The notes: generated by a model from the letters alone, not told the origin. A stretch of DNA of 64,000 nt from Membranipora membranacea (GCA_914767715.1 OU612073.1:19158001-19222000), one strand, 5' to 3'; positions 1-12,188 are shown, counted from the first letter of the stretch. Numbers and translations are program-made.

Positions 1-467
1 TCAAGTTAACTGAGCAATGACGCTAAGATTTTCAATGAAGGAGTCAAGTATGGAACATAGCCTGACAATGGATCTTTTCTTTTCTGGTCCAACAAAAACA
101 AGTAAACAGAAATGATTGAGACAGTCAATCCAAGACAGTTACGTATGACAGACGGCTTCAATGAACGTTCTATCTTCCCCATACCAACAAATGTCAATGA
201 TAGGCATATCTCTAATGACCTAAATACGCTATATCTACACATCCATTAAACCCCTTGAAAGGGAACTACATCCTTACTATCCAGGACACATAGCCATCTT
301 GCTGTCATAGGCCTTCTATGCTAGTATCTACTGCAGCTAAGACTTACACGAAACAGAAACACCAATATCCTGTGCTGTGTTACCATTGAACATGTGTAAC
401 TGTAGGCCAACTTAGTATCACCCCAACAAAAATTTACCAATAAACCTGTATGTATAATAAGACTAAC
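1..467 (-). other. Intron of the RXR-like gene; no exon recognised
   Basis: This lies downstream, on the minus strand, of the last visible receptor exon. That exon ends at a GTTAGT donor at 467-462 in the middle of the DNA-binding domain, so the stretch should be intron. I see no second zinc-finger exon; the rest of the DNA-binding domain and the ligand-binding domain must be left of the window. A 78-codon open frame at 6-242 (minus) has no recognisable similarity and I do not call it. Confidence 0.5.
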
Positions 468-1009
468 CTGTATACACCATAGTGTTTACCACTTGCTCGG
501 TCTCCACATATCTGACATATATGTTTAACTTGAGTAGAAGTACTACCACTGCCCACTGAACTCGTTGTGCTGTGAGGAGATGACAGAGGACTGTCCAGAT
601 TGTGATACATCCCACCTGTTAACGAGTAGTGATGTCTCATCATTCATAATAAGGCAAATACTCAGTAAAATAAGAACCAACTTAATCAATTCTACACCAG
701 ACCTCATTAAGGTGAGAGAAAATCAGTAGGCAGACACAACCGCCGTTATGATAACACAACAGTTCAATTTTTACTTCCATGATCATATTGGTCAGGCCTA
801 AAAGTCACTTTACCTGGGGAGCCAAGACTAGGCGGAGAACCCATACTAGAATGAGGACTCTGTATGGAGTGCAGCGGTGACATGCCGAAGCCGTAAGGAT
901 TATATCCAGGTGGAGCTCCTTGCTGCTGCTGTTGGGCCTGCATTACTGCAGCGGCATTCATCATCTCCTGGGCCTGCTGCAGCTGCATCAAATCTGGCTT
1001 TATATCCAT
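468..1009 (-). CDS. RXR: Retinoid X receptor-like nuclear receptor, N-terminal exons (partial)
   Basis: This is the 5' end of an NR2B/RXR-type ligand-regulated transcription factor, a nuclear zinc-finger DNA-binding protein. Two exons are visible. The first runs from ATG at 1009-1007 to 814 (donor CCAG|GTAAAG) and codes a Met/Gln/Pro/Ser-rich A/B domain starting [10 protein letters not shown], with [15 protein letters not shown]. The second runs from 615 (acceptor GTTAACAG) to 468 (donor ACAG|GTTAGT). Phases match (a split Gly codon). The second exon ends in [19 protein letters not shown], the start of the first C4 zinc finger, and the split codon AG|. predicts Ser, as in the RXR GVYSCEGC motif. 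RXR is favoured over HNF4 (GKHYGAS) and COUP (GKHYGQF) by GKHYGVY and the KHIC lead-in. An AACAG acceptor at about 1017 just upstream of the ATG suggests a 5' UTR exon further upstream. The remainder is outside the window. Confidence 0.8.
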
Positions 1010-1017
1010 GGCTCTGT

Positions 1018-2799
1018 TATCAATATAAATAGCAATATATAACATACAAAAATGATTAGGAATAGCAGTAGTAATTCACTTCTAAACTAACATAACATAC
1101 ACTGACATGCTACTAAACCTACATCGACCAAGAGTAATACTCCTAGTCCTTGCACTGACTGGGGAGTCACATTCATCTTAGTTATGATAGTAAGTTTAGT
1201 GGCTTATAAATTATAAGTCAGATAAGTTAGTTAGGGTCTTAATATAATAACTAATTTGTGTGTAGTAACCTCAGTGAGTGAAAGATTTATCTACTTCAAA
1301 TTTAATATTATTATTCATATGCAAAAGTACTTGTATTATTATATAATAAACCTCAATGAGCTAAACTAAACACAATTAATACTACTACTAGTACGCACCA
1401 CAACATATTATATTTATTGTACCTGCACCTTTTAAACTGTGCGAAATACTCACCCGAGTCATGCACAAAAATGGCATACTACTACTACTACTAGTAAGTT
1501 AGTAAGCAATTTAGTAGTAAGTAAGCAAAAAAGTAGGCCTTACTAAGAAGTATTGATTAGCCATTTTTGGTTAATGGTTGCTATGAGAAAAGAACTATTT
1601 TTACCTCTATAAACTTTTGTGTGGTGAATAGATTAGATTGTGATACATAAGACCAATATATAAATGGTGATATGGCAACTTGTAAGTTGTAGTTGAGCCA
1701 AAGTTAATAACCCCTCCTGGTTGATCACCGCTGTTTTCTTGATTATTTTTATTATGACTACTGCGCATGCGTCGGGATATAGGTCATTGAATAGGACACC
1801 ATCGGATAGTAACGGGGCTATGTGTGACGCCCCTAATATATTTTCAATAACAAATTGTAAGAGTTGGGTGTAAACAAATGCGCGTGCAATCTGACCTTGA
1901 GGGCACTGTGCAGCAAATCTTCATGCTGCAAATATTAGTCAGGCAGTGACTTCCATGTCAGTTTCAGTCTCAATCTCCTTACTCTGTCAGCTTTTTACAA
2001 GATTTCACATAAGATGAATAGTATGTGTTCATAAAGACATCATTCTGACACTTATGAGTGAATGAGATATCTGACAGGCCTCATCATAGAGAGAAGCAAC
2101 TTGATTGTAGCTTTTAATTTGAATCACTGGTCAATCAAAGATGTTAGGATAAGTTTAGTTTAGGTGATTTTAGTGCCATAATTTGGGTCTCCTGTGTCCC
2201 CTTCATGAGTCATGACTGCCTAACAACCCTGAAAGGATAAAACGTACTTCAAAAACAGCTTGTACAGGCTCCGCATCTAAATAATATAATGATGTTGCTG
2301 TGTGTGCCTACCTAGTACTAGTCTGTCACACACAGTCATAGCCTGTCTTAACAAGCTTGTTAAGGCAGGCTAACTCAGCCTCTACAATGCACCATCTGCC
2401 TTACAAGTATTGTTGAATGCGTCGCTTATGGCTGGTCTTCCTGGTAGGTTATTTCAACACAGTCAGAAATAGTTTTGAATGTCCTCATTCTAAGTGCGCA
2501 TAGATGCTCCGGCTGCTTGAACGGGGACATTGCACGAGATATAATTTGGACTAGAAGAACGTTATTCCCTCTGTAGAAGCAGAGAAACTTTAAAAAGGCT
2601 TTATAATTACAGTCCCTCTGCATCCAAAGAGGGATCAAAGTTGTTCTTAATCCGAACTCTGTAAAAACTTGCTGAAGCTTATGAAGTCATCATGCATCTC
2701 TGACAACATAAATATATGAGCAATACAAGTTGTGTTAGGCAAATTTTCATTGTATTGTGTCTCTACTTATTTCAAGGTTGCCTCATCTCATATTGCGCG
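1018..2799. other. Intergenic region between the divergent RXR-like and PhyH-like genes
   Basis: About 1.8 kb separates the minus-strand receptor ATG exon from the plus-strand dioxygenase ATG, so the promoters of both genes probably lie here. I see AT-rich sequence with short trinucleotide runs (act/agt at 1381-1390 and 1479-1500). No coding exon is supported. The 70-codon frame at 2426-2638 (minus) has no recognisable similarity. Confidence 0.5.
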
Positions 2800-5700
2800 A
2801 TGTCAACACTTCTTAACTTTTCAAAACAGACCAGTGCAGAGGAATGGCTACGTGGGATAGATGTTGCAAAGCTGGAAGAACAATTTGAGAATTCTGGATA
2901 TCTGGTAAGAAACTCGTCATTCCATTATTGTTCTTCGGATAATCGCATGTTTCTAATTCCAACAAACCACAGTTCTCTGACCCTAGATTGATAGCTTAAA
3001 AGGTACGTCTCCCATCAATGACATCAGGCAAGAAAGTACTAAATATGCTGGCTACTAGCTGCTTATGTTCGCTACTCCTGTTTCGCCACTTATACTAGAA
3101 TAGACCATGTAAACATCCAGATATTATGGTCATCCTGATCATAATTTGTTTTAGAGCTGTGACACATTATTGAATGAGGATAGTGTTCGAACCTATCGAA
3201 CACTTTATGATGATTTTCTGTCGGGAGCTATAGATGCTTCACAACATCGACATGACCTTGGTTCACATGGTAAGCTAGAATACTATATGTTCCATAATTT
3301 ACATTTTCCTTGATGAACAATCCACCTTGCCAAGCTCTCTCAGCCCCTCAATCAATCTATGCTTATCAGACTTGATCACAACACAGCCATGGCGCGGTTT
3401 GAAAGCATATTTATTCATCTGTATAATTGTTGAGTTAGTGCAGTTCAATGGCTGATCTTCCTTTTCTCATTTAATTTCTGCAGTTAAAATAGATGCTGAG
3501 AAAGAGAACATTACTCAGATAATGTGGCCTAGCTCTTATATACCACAACTAAGACAGGGACCAATACACCAGCGACTGGAGTTATTAGCTCGAGCTGTAC
3601 TTGGCGATGATATGGCCTTTGATTTTGATATGATGATTTCAAAAGTAAGCAGTATGGGATCTTCTTGGTATGGGCCTGTTTTGTTATAGCCACACAAAAT
3701 ATCATAGCTTACCGCACATGCCGTCAATCTTATAATGAAGGGGTCAATAACTGCCTAAACTTGGCTTCAATCCAGTAGTGTTGGGGAGCCCCAACGGTCC
3801 CCAACGACGTTGGGGTGAGAGTTTTTGGTGTCGGAGTAGGCCCAACGCTCCATCATCAGCGTTTGGGTGGGCTAAACTGCACTGAATATCCATTCTGATA
3901 CATTTTTCTTCTCTTTTATTTGGGAGTTGTCAGGGACCGTTACAAGAGACGTTTTATTCAAGTGTCCTCTTCCACAGATTTTAGACCAAAGATCTTTTAA
4001 TTTGAACATACTTCCTGAAATTATGACTACCCACCCACAAGATTGATCTGTTGTGTTTTCATCTGGATTTCGGCCAGGTCAGTCAAAGGTCATAGCCTAA
4101 AATTCACATATGTACAGTTTTTTGATGGGGAGAGTGCACATTTGACTCTATTCTATGAAAATGATCCTATATTCTTGCTATAGCAAAATCGCAAGCTCAG
4201 TGGTTTTCCCATAAGTGTCCATGCTTTTCCTACCTACCTTTCTATTTTTTCAATGGAATAACAACAACCTATACTGAATTTTAATTCTCCAAGACTAAGA
4301 GGTAAGTTAATTCTAATAAATTCTACAGTTGATGTACTCCTGACCAATAGATTAAGCATGTTTGGTGGGTGGATAGAGGAAACAGTTAGAGTTTCTTTCT
4401 CAGTCTCATTCTTCTTTCTCTCTCATTCACCCACCCTGTGCCCTATTCAATTCAGGTTAATAGACTGGACCCACTCATTCACCACCAGCATCATCATACT
4501 TGTGTTCTAACTGGTTGTCTCTGTGAGTGATGTTATTGGAAATCTGCAGGCACACTATGCCTAGCAGGTGTTTGTAATTAAGGAATGAAGAAGAGTTGGT
4601 TATTCAAAAGACATGTTCATTTTAAGTAGGTTATCTTAGTGGGATGGGACTGGAAATTCCAGCAGGACAAATTTTAACGACTTCAATCTTCCATAGCAAA
4701 ACAGTCGAAGCAAGATTATCACATGTATAAATGATTACATTATCTCAATGTGAGATGGATAGATTTGCTCCATTTTGCACCCTTATGTGAAAAATTTTCC
4801 ATCAACTCATGAGCCAGGTCAAGTTTATAAATCTACAAAATATATTATATTGTTGGAGTTGTCTTCTGTAGTGTCTTGGAAAGACAACCCCTAACTTATT
4901 CAACAGCGTATGTCATTATATGCATAGACGTTACCATTTTCGCAAGAAAGATCGTGGGATTAATTCTCATTTCGTATTATTTATTGTTAAGAATATTTCT
5001 TTTATCTACCACATCCATATTTAACGGCTCAACACGTTTCTATCACTCAATTCTTTTTTTATTAGGGCTGAGCAATGATAGATATGATAGATTCAGTAGA
5101 TCAGTTGATGGATGAACTTATTTATAGCCTACAATTTCACAGGTTCATCTCCGCCATCTTGAGTTCATAATTATCACTAAGAGCTGCATATTGCCTCTGA
5201 TTTGAATGTTTGCTAATGTTTCTAGCCACCCAAAACTGATGTTACTACACCTTGGCACCAAGATGAATCTTATTGGTTAGATATGCCAGATAAGAGAGCT
5301 GTATCCTTCTGGGTGGCTCTACAGGATGTAGATGTTGATAATGGCTGCATGTGGTTTGTGCCAGGATCACATAAACAACCTCTGAGAGAGCACTGGAAAG
5401 CTAAAGAGGGTCACCATGCTAATCAGTGTAAATGCTCCGAGGTGAGGCAAAACTTAATACTTACCTTTTAGTACAACATGACAACGTGATTACTGTGAAT
5501 TATCTTCTGTATGTTGCTGTATAAGTCACTTCTTAAAGGGCAACCAAGGTTTCAAACAACTTCTCATTGATGGCCATTGATTAATAGCAGATTGCACCTT
5601 CTGCATGGGGAAAAAGACAAAATATAATTCGGATGATTATTCAGCCAGAATTCTTGTGAAACATTTCTTCCATCAGGTACTCAAACTCAGCTAAAAGAGA

Positions 5701-6581
5701 ATACCACATAGCAGTTTCCTGTTCCTGTTATTATTTAGCCTGTGCTCTATAATTATTACAGCAAAGTCTTGGAACCTCCCCTAAACTGAAGTGTTACCCA
5801 GCTTAGAGTCAGCGACTACTTTGAGTTTTGCATCGCGTAATGCACAAAGCTGATGCTGCCCAGCACATTATTTGCTACCCATTAATGCATTGCTGCGAAA
5901 CCTTGGTTGCCCTTTAATTATTTCCATACCTACAACTGGTCAGTATGTTAAATTATTAAATGTTCACTTGTATTGAAACACAAGAATATTGTTAGAGCAA
6001 TGTCTCGAGTAACACCTATATGTGCAGGGCTGTATCAATGTGATTTGAAGTGGTAAGTCCGGGCGGGATTGGTGCGGGAGAGGAACTGTAGCGCACAGGG
6101 GGTATTTGGGGCCTCCCCCAGAAAAATCTTCCTATGAATACACCACTGTATTTTTGTAACATGTATTTCAAATTTTGCTGTTTAGGATAAAGGCACACCA
6201 CAGCCTCTACCCTCGGGTGGTTGCACAGGTCACAGTGGTAGAACTTTACATTATACAAGGGGTAACAGCAGTGACCAGCCTAGACGGGCTTTCATTGTCA
6301 ACTTCAGACCCCAGGCTATGGTAGAATATGAGAGGAATAACAACTTTGATCATGGGCTTGCTGTGAGTAACTGATTTACCTGTCATAAAGAATTGAAATG
6401 TTTCTTGTTTACTGTGAAAGTGAATAAGCTATCCGCTCACACATATATCTCGGTTCATAGTCTTTGTACTTGATGGAGAGGTAAAAATCTATATATAACC
6501 TTCTTTTATTCAACCCATTTTTTCTTCTTTCTGTAGGGACTAGACGGGATAATACAGAAACCGCCGAGCCAAACAGATTAG
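2800..6581 (+). CDS. Phytanoyl-CoA dioxygenase (PhyH) family protein, copy 1
   Basis: This is a predicted Fe(II)/2-oxoglutarate-dependent dioxygenase of the PhyH superfamily. Six exons give 272 aa: 2800-2904, 3155-3269, 3484-3644, 5226-5441, 6186-6362 and 6537-6581 (TAG). All introns are GT-AG and phases agree (0,1,0,0,0). Metal-binding residues are visible: the HxD motif is in exon 4 (WHQDESYW, about H138 and D140), the distal His is in exon 5 (GRTLHYTRGN, about H221), and the 2-oxoglutarate-binding Arg is at about 232 (QPRRAFIVNF). Exon 2 carries the YDDFLSGAIDASQHRHDLG stretch typical of the eukaryotic branch. The ATG at 2800 was chosen because its codons read straight to the exon 1 donor; an upstream in-frame ATG at 2716 would add a hydrophobic leader. 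The substrate is unknown. A long repeat sits in intron 3 and a TTAA-flanked MITE in intron 4. AATAAA near 6868 is a possible polyA signal. Confidence 0.85.
3774..4620 (+). repeat. Dispersed repeat (about 850 bp), copy in intron 3 of PhyH copy 1
   Basis: The whole stretch recurs in inverted orientation at 42709-43553 with most positions conserved. Shared landmarks include the Cu-shaped GGGG/CCCC palindrome (ccccaacggtccccaacg), gtttttggtgtcggagtagg, and aggaatgaagaagagttggt at the far end. It has no open frame of note. At 42 kb the same core sits inside longer terminal inverted repeats, so this copy is probably the core of a non-autonomous DNA element, but its own ends carry no clear TIR. Confidence 0.75.
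5533..5917. mobile_element. TTAA-flanked MITE in intron 4 of PhyH copy 1
   Basis: A perfect 21-bp inverted repeat (ttaaagggcaaccaaggttt + c at 5533-5553; its complement at 5897-5917) bounds about 385 bp with no coding frame. The outermost four bases on each side are TTAA, so the likely element is 5537-5913 with a TTAA target duplication. That duplication is typical of piggyBac-type transposases, although the AGGGCAACC terminus is not the classic piggyBac CCY start. Confidence 0.7.
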
Positions 6582-7660
6582 ACTGATGAGTCATGACTGT
6601 ATCCAAATTATCCAAATCAAAAACCGAGCAGGGACATATCAAGTGTCACATCCCATGAGCAGATAGCAAAACATTTGCTGTCTTAGGGTGAGACCCTTAA
6701 TACTACATTGCTTCCCTCACAGCTTACATACAGGTCCAAGTACATTTGGACACCAAACCCATTAGTCAGTGGAGTGCGGAGCTGTAGACTCAGGTCCTAC
6801 AATGCATCTGCTCTTTAGGCCAGGCACTCTGAGCCACCTCCTTCACACATATTCTTATACAATCACAAATAAATGTATATCCTTTTATTTTCTCTTAAAC
6901 TGTATTGTCAAGTTATGTGCGCCGGTTGAATCATATCGAGTCAGAAACAGACTGAAAAACTTTTAATGTAATAGATTTGCACCTGTTAAGAAAACGAACA
7001 CCTTTGCATAATTATCACAGTGCTTTAAAGAGACATCTTATTAACAAATACAGCAAAAGTTTGACTGATTGGTCTCTGTTTGACTCAGGAGTGTGTGGTC
7101 TGGACTGCTGAATTTAATTTTATTAGGATATGAAGACATCATAATCCTTGATCCATATTTGATAGATATTTTATTGATACATAGTTGATACAATTGACCA
7201 TTTTCTAGTGTTAATTCTCTATGTACGGATGGATATGTAACATTATATTTGTATAAAAATACCTTTATTTGAACCTCATGATTTTCTAATTAAGTCTACA
7301 AGGAAAAGTTATAAATGTGTAGTGTATAATGGCACCAAACCTATGAAACAAGAAAAGACAAATTACTTCCAATTGCACTGGCTTAGAATCAATAATGTTG
7401 TCGTGATATTAAAACATTGTCTTCTCTACAAAAAAGTGCAGATAACTTAGATATATAATTGTGGTAAATTAATCAAAACTAATCTTAAATACTAAATTTG
7501 CTGCTTACAAAACAAGTTTGATAATAACACTTGCATTTAGGCTACATCATATCTTCAGGTACAGTCCGAACAATGATGTGTCAAAGTCTCTCCTTTATCC
7601 AAAATTTCGAGCCCAACCGACTAATTTCAATTCGCGCGATCACAGTGACACTCAGGCTTA
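6582..7660. other. Intergenic region between the convergent PhyH genes
   Basis: This 1.1 kb separates the two stop codons of the tail-to-tail pair, so it should hold both 3' UTRs and polyadenylation sites. An AATAAA lies near 6868 for the plus gene. No coding frame with recognisable content is seen. Confidence 0.5.
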
Positions 7661-10475
7661 CTAACTATTCTGTTTAGGATTGTGTATTACTCCATCAAGT
7701 CCCTGAAACGGGAATATAATTTTAGCAACAATATTGGAGTTTGTCTCAAACGGAACTTCCTCCTGCCAATGATCCTGCGATTGATATTCTAAATACTCCC
7801 ACCGTTGCACTTTTGAGGAAAAGGTCGCTGATGACACATGACAAAAAATAACCAGCCAATATTTTTGCTGCAAAAATGATAACTCTTATCCAATTAACAC
7901 ATTGAACTCTTCAAAAATATTACAGGCCATGTTGCACCATTTTGTGTCCATTTATCACCGATGTTTACCCCATCTACCTAGACTATTGCGCTTTAATACA
8001 TCTTACAGCGAAACAAATCCCACGGATACTTACAGCTAGTCCAAAATCATAATTGCTACTTCTCTCAAAGTCGATCATAGCCTGTGGTCTAAAATTGACG
8101 ATGAATGCTCGCCTCGGATAGTCACTCATATTACCTCTGGTGTAGTGTAATGTCCTTCCATGATGACCTGTGAATCCGCCAGCAAATAACGGCACAGGTT
8201 TCCCTTCTGTCTGGAATGTCCAAAAGGTTAAAATTCATTATGCTAATAAAATATAGTTACAGCAGCCAACTAGTGGAAAGAGTCTCAACTTAGCCACTTG
8301 TGTATTGTTAATTTGTATATTTTCTCCAATTGACATTTAATCATCACATATAGCCTGGCTACAAGTTGTTTAGTATCCTGCCATGATCTAAATCGAATTG
8401 GGGCGTTGCCAATAAGAAAAAAAAGCAAACCTAGGTGCCTGTAAACTGGGTCGCTGTTGTGTTTTTGACAATTAAAGTAGTTTTTGATAGTAACATCAAC
8501 TGAACAGTACACTCTCATTATAACTGGACAAACTTTAGTCGTAGGCTACATAATACAACCTCTCGTATTTCTTACCTCTGAGCATTCACAAGTCTCAACA
8601 TGATGACCCTCTTTAGCTTTCCAGTGCTCTCTGAGAGGTTGTTTATGTGATCCCGGTACAAACCACATGCAGCCATTATCAACATCTACATCCTGTAGAG
8701 CCACCCAGAAGGATACCGCTCTCTTATCTGACATATCTAACCAGTATGCCTCATCTTGGTGCCAAGGTGTAGTAACATCAGTATTGGGCGGCTAGAAAAA
8801 ACCTCAAAATGGTGAATTTGAGAGAAATCATCTCAGCTTATTTACAGATATCATGTCATATATGTAATTAAGTCATACATGATATCATGTCATATCAATG
8901 TCATGTATTATTTCATCGGGTAACATGATTGGCGATTGTCTTTTATCCTCTGCATACGTTATGGTAAAACAATAACACCAAATTCAATTCACATGCAGGG
9001 AAAAATACAGATGACAGATAACAATAAAACAATATAGACTGCCCGATGTGACTCGAACACATGTCATAGGCGTCAAAAATCTTTTGGCGGTAAATAGCAA
9101 GTGCTTATGTATTGACTGGTCCCTGGGTCCTACTAAAATACCAACACTCTCTTACCTTTGAAATCATCATATCAAAATCAAAGGCCATATCATCACCAAG
9201 TATAGCTTGGGCTAATAACTCCAGTCGCTGGTGTATTGGTCCCTGTCTTAATTGTGGTATATATGAGCTTGGCCACATTATCTGAGTTATGTTCTCCTGA
9301 CCTGCTTTAGTGTCGACTGCAAGACATAAGATGATCTCATTTATTCATTTATAACCTTAATTCAGTATGACACTAGGTCTGGCAATGATCAAATGGTTGG
9401 TAGCTGGTCCTTGTGTTCAATTCACACACAAGAGTTATATATGATTGTTTCTGTTTTATCCAATACCAATAGCGATGTATTGCAGGAGCTCAAAGAAGCA
9501 CTGTGAGTGTTGTGCTAGTGCTCTCTTAACTATTTTATTGGTGAAATGGAATTTAAGATTATGTAGCCTTTGGAATATAGGTGTTTCACGGATAAATTAG
9601 TTTTGTTATAGCTCTATCTGGGACATAGCAGAATGATCTGACGATTCCGAAAGGCAAAGAATTCATAGTTGGTAAAGGTAGAAGCTATTGTGTCTTTCTA
9701 ATGAACCATGGAGATGTGAGATGTTACCATGTGATCCGAGGTCATGTCTATGGTATGATGCATCTATCTCGCCGGACAAGAATTCATCATAAATGCTCTT
9801 ATAGATGCGGACAGAATTCTTATTCAGCAAACCTTCACAGTTCTGAAAGTCAGTAAATCATCAATGAAATATAACCGCATGTTCAAGCATTAAAATAATT
9901 TGTCTTCTGAAATACCTGATGTCAAATTTTTGGCGTCAGCTGACCAGTATTACTGTGTAATTCTGTGTAATGACTGTAGACTTCGGACTTGGCGCTCATA
10001 CTCTAATCAAGGAGTGACTGTTACTGCATGCTCTAATGATATAGATTCTCCATGTCTTATATCATCTAGGTCCAAGTTTTTTCTAGGTCGTAATTGGAGT
10101 CTGAGAACTTAGACTACTTTACAAATCGAATAGAGTTTTATCAACTCAGCAACCTAACATGACTAGGCTAGTCTAGACCAATTTCTCTCAGAGCTTACCT
10201 CATCAAAACTTGTCCATTTAGCAACAACTTCCCTAAGCCTGAATAATCTATATGGTAAGAGTAAGACAGCTATCAAGTCTATAAAACAAACTGGAAAACA
10301 CTGGGCATGACAATTTGATTGCAAGTTATGCCAAAATATTGCCAACTGTAAAATTACTTACCAGAAAACCTTGTTGGAGAAACTGAGTTTTCAGACTGCT
10401 CACGTCTAGTGCTTTTAACCATTTGTCCGGTGTCTCCAAGCTGTCCCACTCATTACCAAACCTTGCACACTCCAT
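7661..10475 (-). CDS. Phytanoyl-CoA dioxygenase (PhyH) family protein, copy 2
   Basis: This is a paralogue of the 2.8-6.6 kb gene in convergent orientation. Six exons on the minus strand give 274 aa: 10475-10362, 9842-9728, 9316-9156, 8791-8576, 8210-8034 and 7702-7661 (TAG). The four inner exons are 115, 161, 216 and 177 nt, exactly as in copy 1, with the same phases. The HxD motif (WHQDEAYW, about H141 and D143), distal His (GRTLHYTRGN, about H224) and Arg (YPRRAFIVNF, about 235) are present, so the enzyme should be active. Exons 3 and 4 are nearly identical in DNA to copy 1, including about 60 identical bases in exon 4. Exon 1 is quite different (MECARFGNEW start). The protein ends GLDGVIHNPKQNS against GLDGIIQKPPSQTD in copy 1. 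The substrate is unknown. Confidence 0.85.
9000..9135 (-). repeat. Possible tRNA-derived SINE fragment
   Basis: On the minus strand there is a B-box-like TGTTCGAGTCAC near 9048-9060, followed by a T-rich tail ending in TTTTATTGTTATCTGTCATC. A similar but weaker pattern occurs on the plus strand at about 9385-9460 (gttcaattcac followed by gattgtttctgttttatc). No convincing A box or target duplication is seen, so this is only suggestive. Confidence 0.2.
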
Positions 10476-10897
10476 TTACTAGCAGCAAACCCCTGACACA
10501 GCAGCACGGAGGGAAGGAAAATATTTAGATTGTCAAAAACTATCTATCAGCAACGCATAATATCTCCAGTCATGTTGTCATGAAGTTATAATGATGAATG
10601 AATAAGGTCATTACATGAAGGTCAAGACCTGTCAGAAAATTGACAAGTGCCTGTCAGCCATCTCATGCATAGCAAGCTGTATGTTTACCAGAGATAAACA
10701 CTTATAGTCTTATTGTTGGCTTTTTTATCATGGATAAAACATAGAAAATGTGACAGAAAAGCAGTGTCTTCAGGCCTAGTCATATATTTTTGACAAACTG
10801 ACTCATCACAAATATGATCATACCTCACAACTCCCATACCAGTTTGAAGTAGCTCAGTAAAAACTCAATCATTGTTATTGTAGCTTATAGTTGTCAT

Positions 10898-11171
10898 CTT
10901 TTTTTTCTTTTCTTTTTGTGGGTTAAAATTGCAAGTTTTTGTCTCTGGCCGAAGACTGAGAAATAAAGGTGTCTTAAGGGTGCGGCCGCCATATTCGGCG
11001 CCAAGTTGCTCTCAGTTTGCAGGCAGGTCGGAGCACACCTAGGGTGTCAACTGAGCCCAGTGGTCGGTAGACTGCAGCGGGATTCGAACCCAAGACCTCC
11101 TGCACTTGCGCGTCAGTGGGCAGGCGCTCTAACCAACTGGGCTACCTCCTACTCCTACTCCTACTACTGTC
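10898..11171 (-). mobile_element. tRNA-derived SINE with target-site duplication
   Basis: Read on the minus strand, the element starts with a tRNA-like head carrying an A box (TAGCCCAGTTGGTTAGAGCG) and a B box (GGTTCGAATCC), the internal promoter of RNA polymerase III. An unrelated body follows, then an A-rich tail (AAAAAGAAAAGAAAAAAAA). It is flanked by an 11-bp near-perfect direct repeat, atagttgtcat (10887-10897) and atagttgttat (11172-11182), as expected for LINE-mediated retroposition. A short tactcc microsatellite lies at the head end. It lies upstream of PhyH copy 2, outside any coding exon. Confidence 0.85.
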
Positions 11172-11968
11172 ATAGTTGTTATATCTTTGGGTATGCTGAT
11201 CAGCTTTCACATGATGTATGTGCTGTCGGAGGATTATTTTCAGCTTTTATTCAACTGAGCTCTCCAACTGGACACTCTGGTCAGCTTGTTTCACCTCAAT
11301 ATTTTCTACACTTTCCAATTTACCGAGTGTTAACCAGTCTGCAATAACTTTGCATCGCCAAAACTAGGCCTCACCTAAACAGTCAGCCTCACCTAAACTT
11401 GGCCAGAGCAAAAGTTGGCCCCATAATAATGGGTGCCATCTGTAAATAATTGGTCAAAGAATAGATGAGAAAACCCCATAAGCAAATCTTGACATCAGTT
11501 AATTAAACTTGGCCCCAAACACGAAAATTTGGCACAGCATACAGATCTTGGCCCGCATTAAACTCTTGACCCAAGTTTGAAACCTGGCCCCACCATACAC
11601 TGAGACTGGGCCTATTGCAAATATGGTCAGTATTACTTGGCTCAAAACATCTATACTTGGTCTAACATTCAACCCTGGCCTCAAATACAAAATATGGTAT
11701 CACATATGTGACAGTTTTGGAGTTATCATCCTGAGCCCGTACTAAATATCTGAATATTCAACATTGGGCAGATCAAGTGCCTACGTTTTTTATCGTTCTA
11801 TATTCTTCCATGACCCAAATTTCGATTGGAACAAGGAATGAAAACCACCCACGTTAACTTAATATAGTGTAAGCTGTTTGACATCATCGTGAATGTTCTA
11901 CAATCTACTGATAAAAACTGCACTGCAGCATTCAAAACCACATAAGGAGTTATACTTATACCACCTGG

Positions 11969-12188
11969 ATCGCTTCTCGGCCTATTGGCTAAGATCAAAG
12001 TGTCACTGTCAATGGCCGATTAGTGCCTGTTTCAGTTTCTGGCAGCTTGGATTAGGAGGTCCTCCATGGCCTCACCTCTAGGATGCATTCTAGTTTATTA
12101 GGATGTATCACACTCTCAGTATGAGGACTCTGGGCAACTTGCATCCCTCTTTAGGGGCAGCCCACCCTCTGTTTTGTCATAAACAGGG
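11969..12188 (+). mobile_element. Retroposed element headed by the U2 snRNA 5' end (U2-SINE)
   Basis: The first 36 bases (ATCGCTTCTCGGCCTATTGG, then CTAAGATCAAAGTGT) match the conserved 5' end of invertebrate U2 spliceosomal RNA almost perfectly. The branch-point recognition region GTAGTATC then differs: about 20 extra bases are present before TAGTGCCTGTTTCAGTTT, which again resembles U2. The insert is bounded by a 16-bp direct repeat with one mismatch, cttataccacctggat (11955-11970) and cttataccgcctggat (12189-12204). These look like target-site duplications. A functional U2 gene is therefore unlikely; this reads as a U2-derived SINE or retropseudogene of about 220 bp. The downstream part is not recognisable U2 stem-loop III/IV. 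Confidence 0.7.

Noticed and set aside
10163-10345. An extra exon of PhyH copy 2
   Set aside because: The frame does not match exon phases, and copy 1 has no counterpart; the true exon 2 at 9842-9728 matches the paralogue in length and sequence.
11006-11347. 113-codon plus-strand frame and possible tRNA gene
   Set aside because: The frame overlaps the antisense of the SINE. The tRNA-like head has A and B boxes but no full cloverleaf, and it is followed by a SINE body and A-rich tail.
11969-12188. Functional U2 snRNA gene
   Set aside because: The branch-point recognition sequence GTAGTA is not in place, later stem-loops and the Sm site are not recognisable, and 16-bp flanking repeats point to retroposition.
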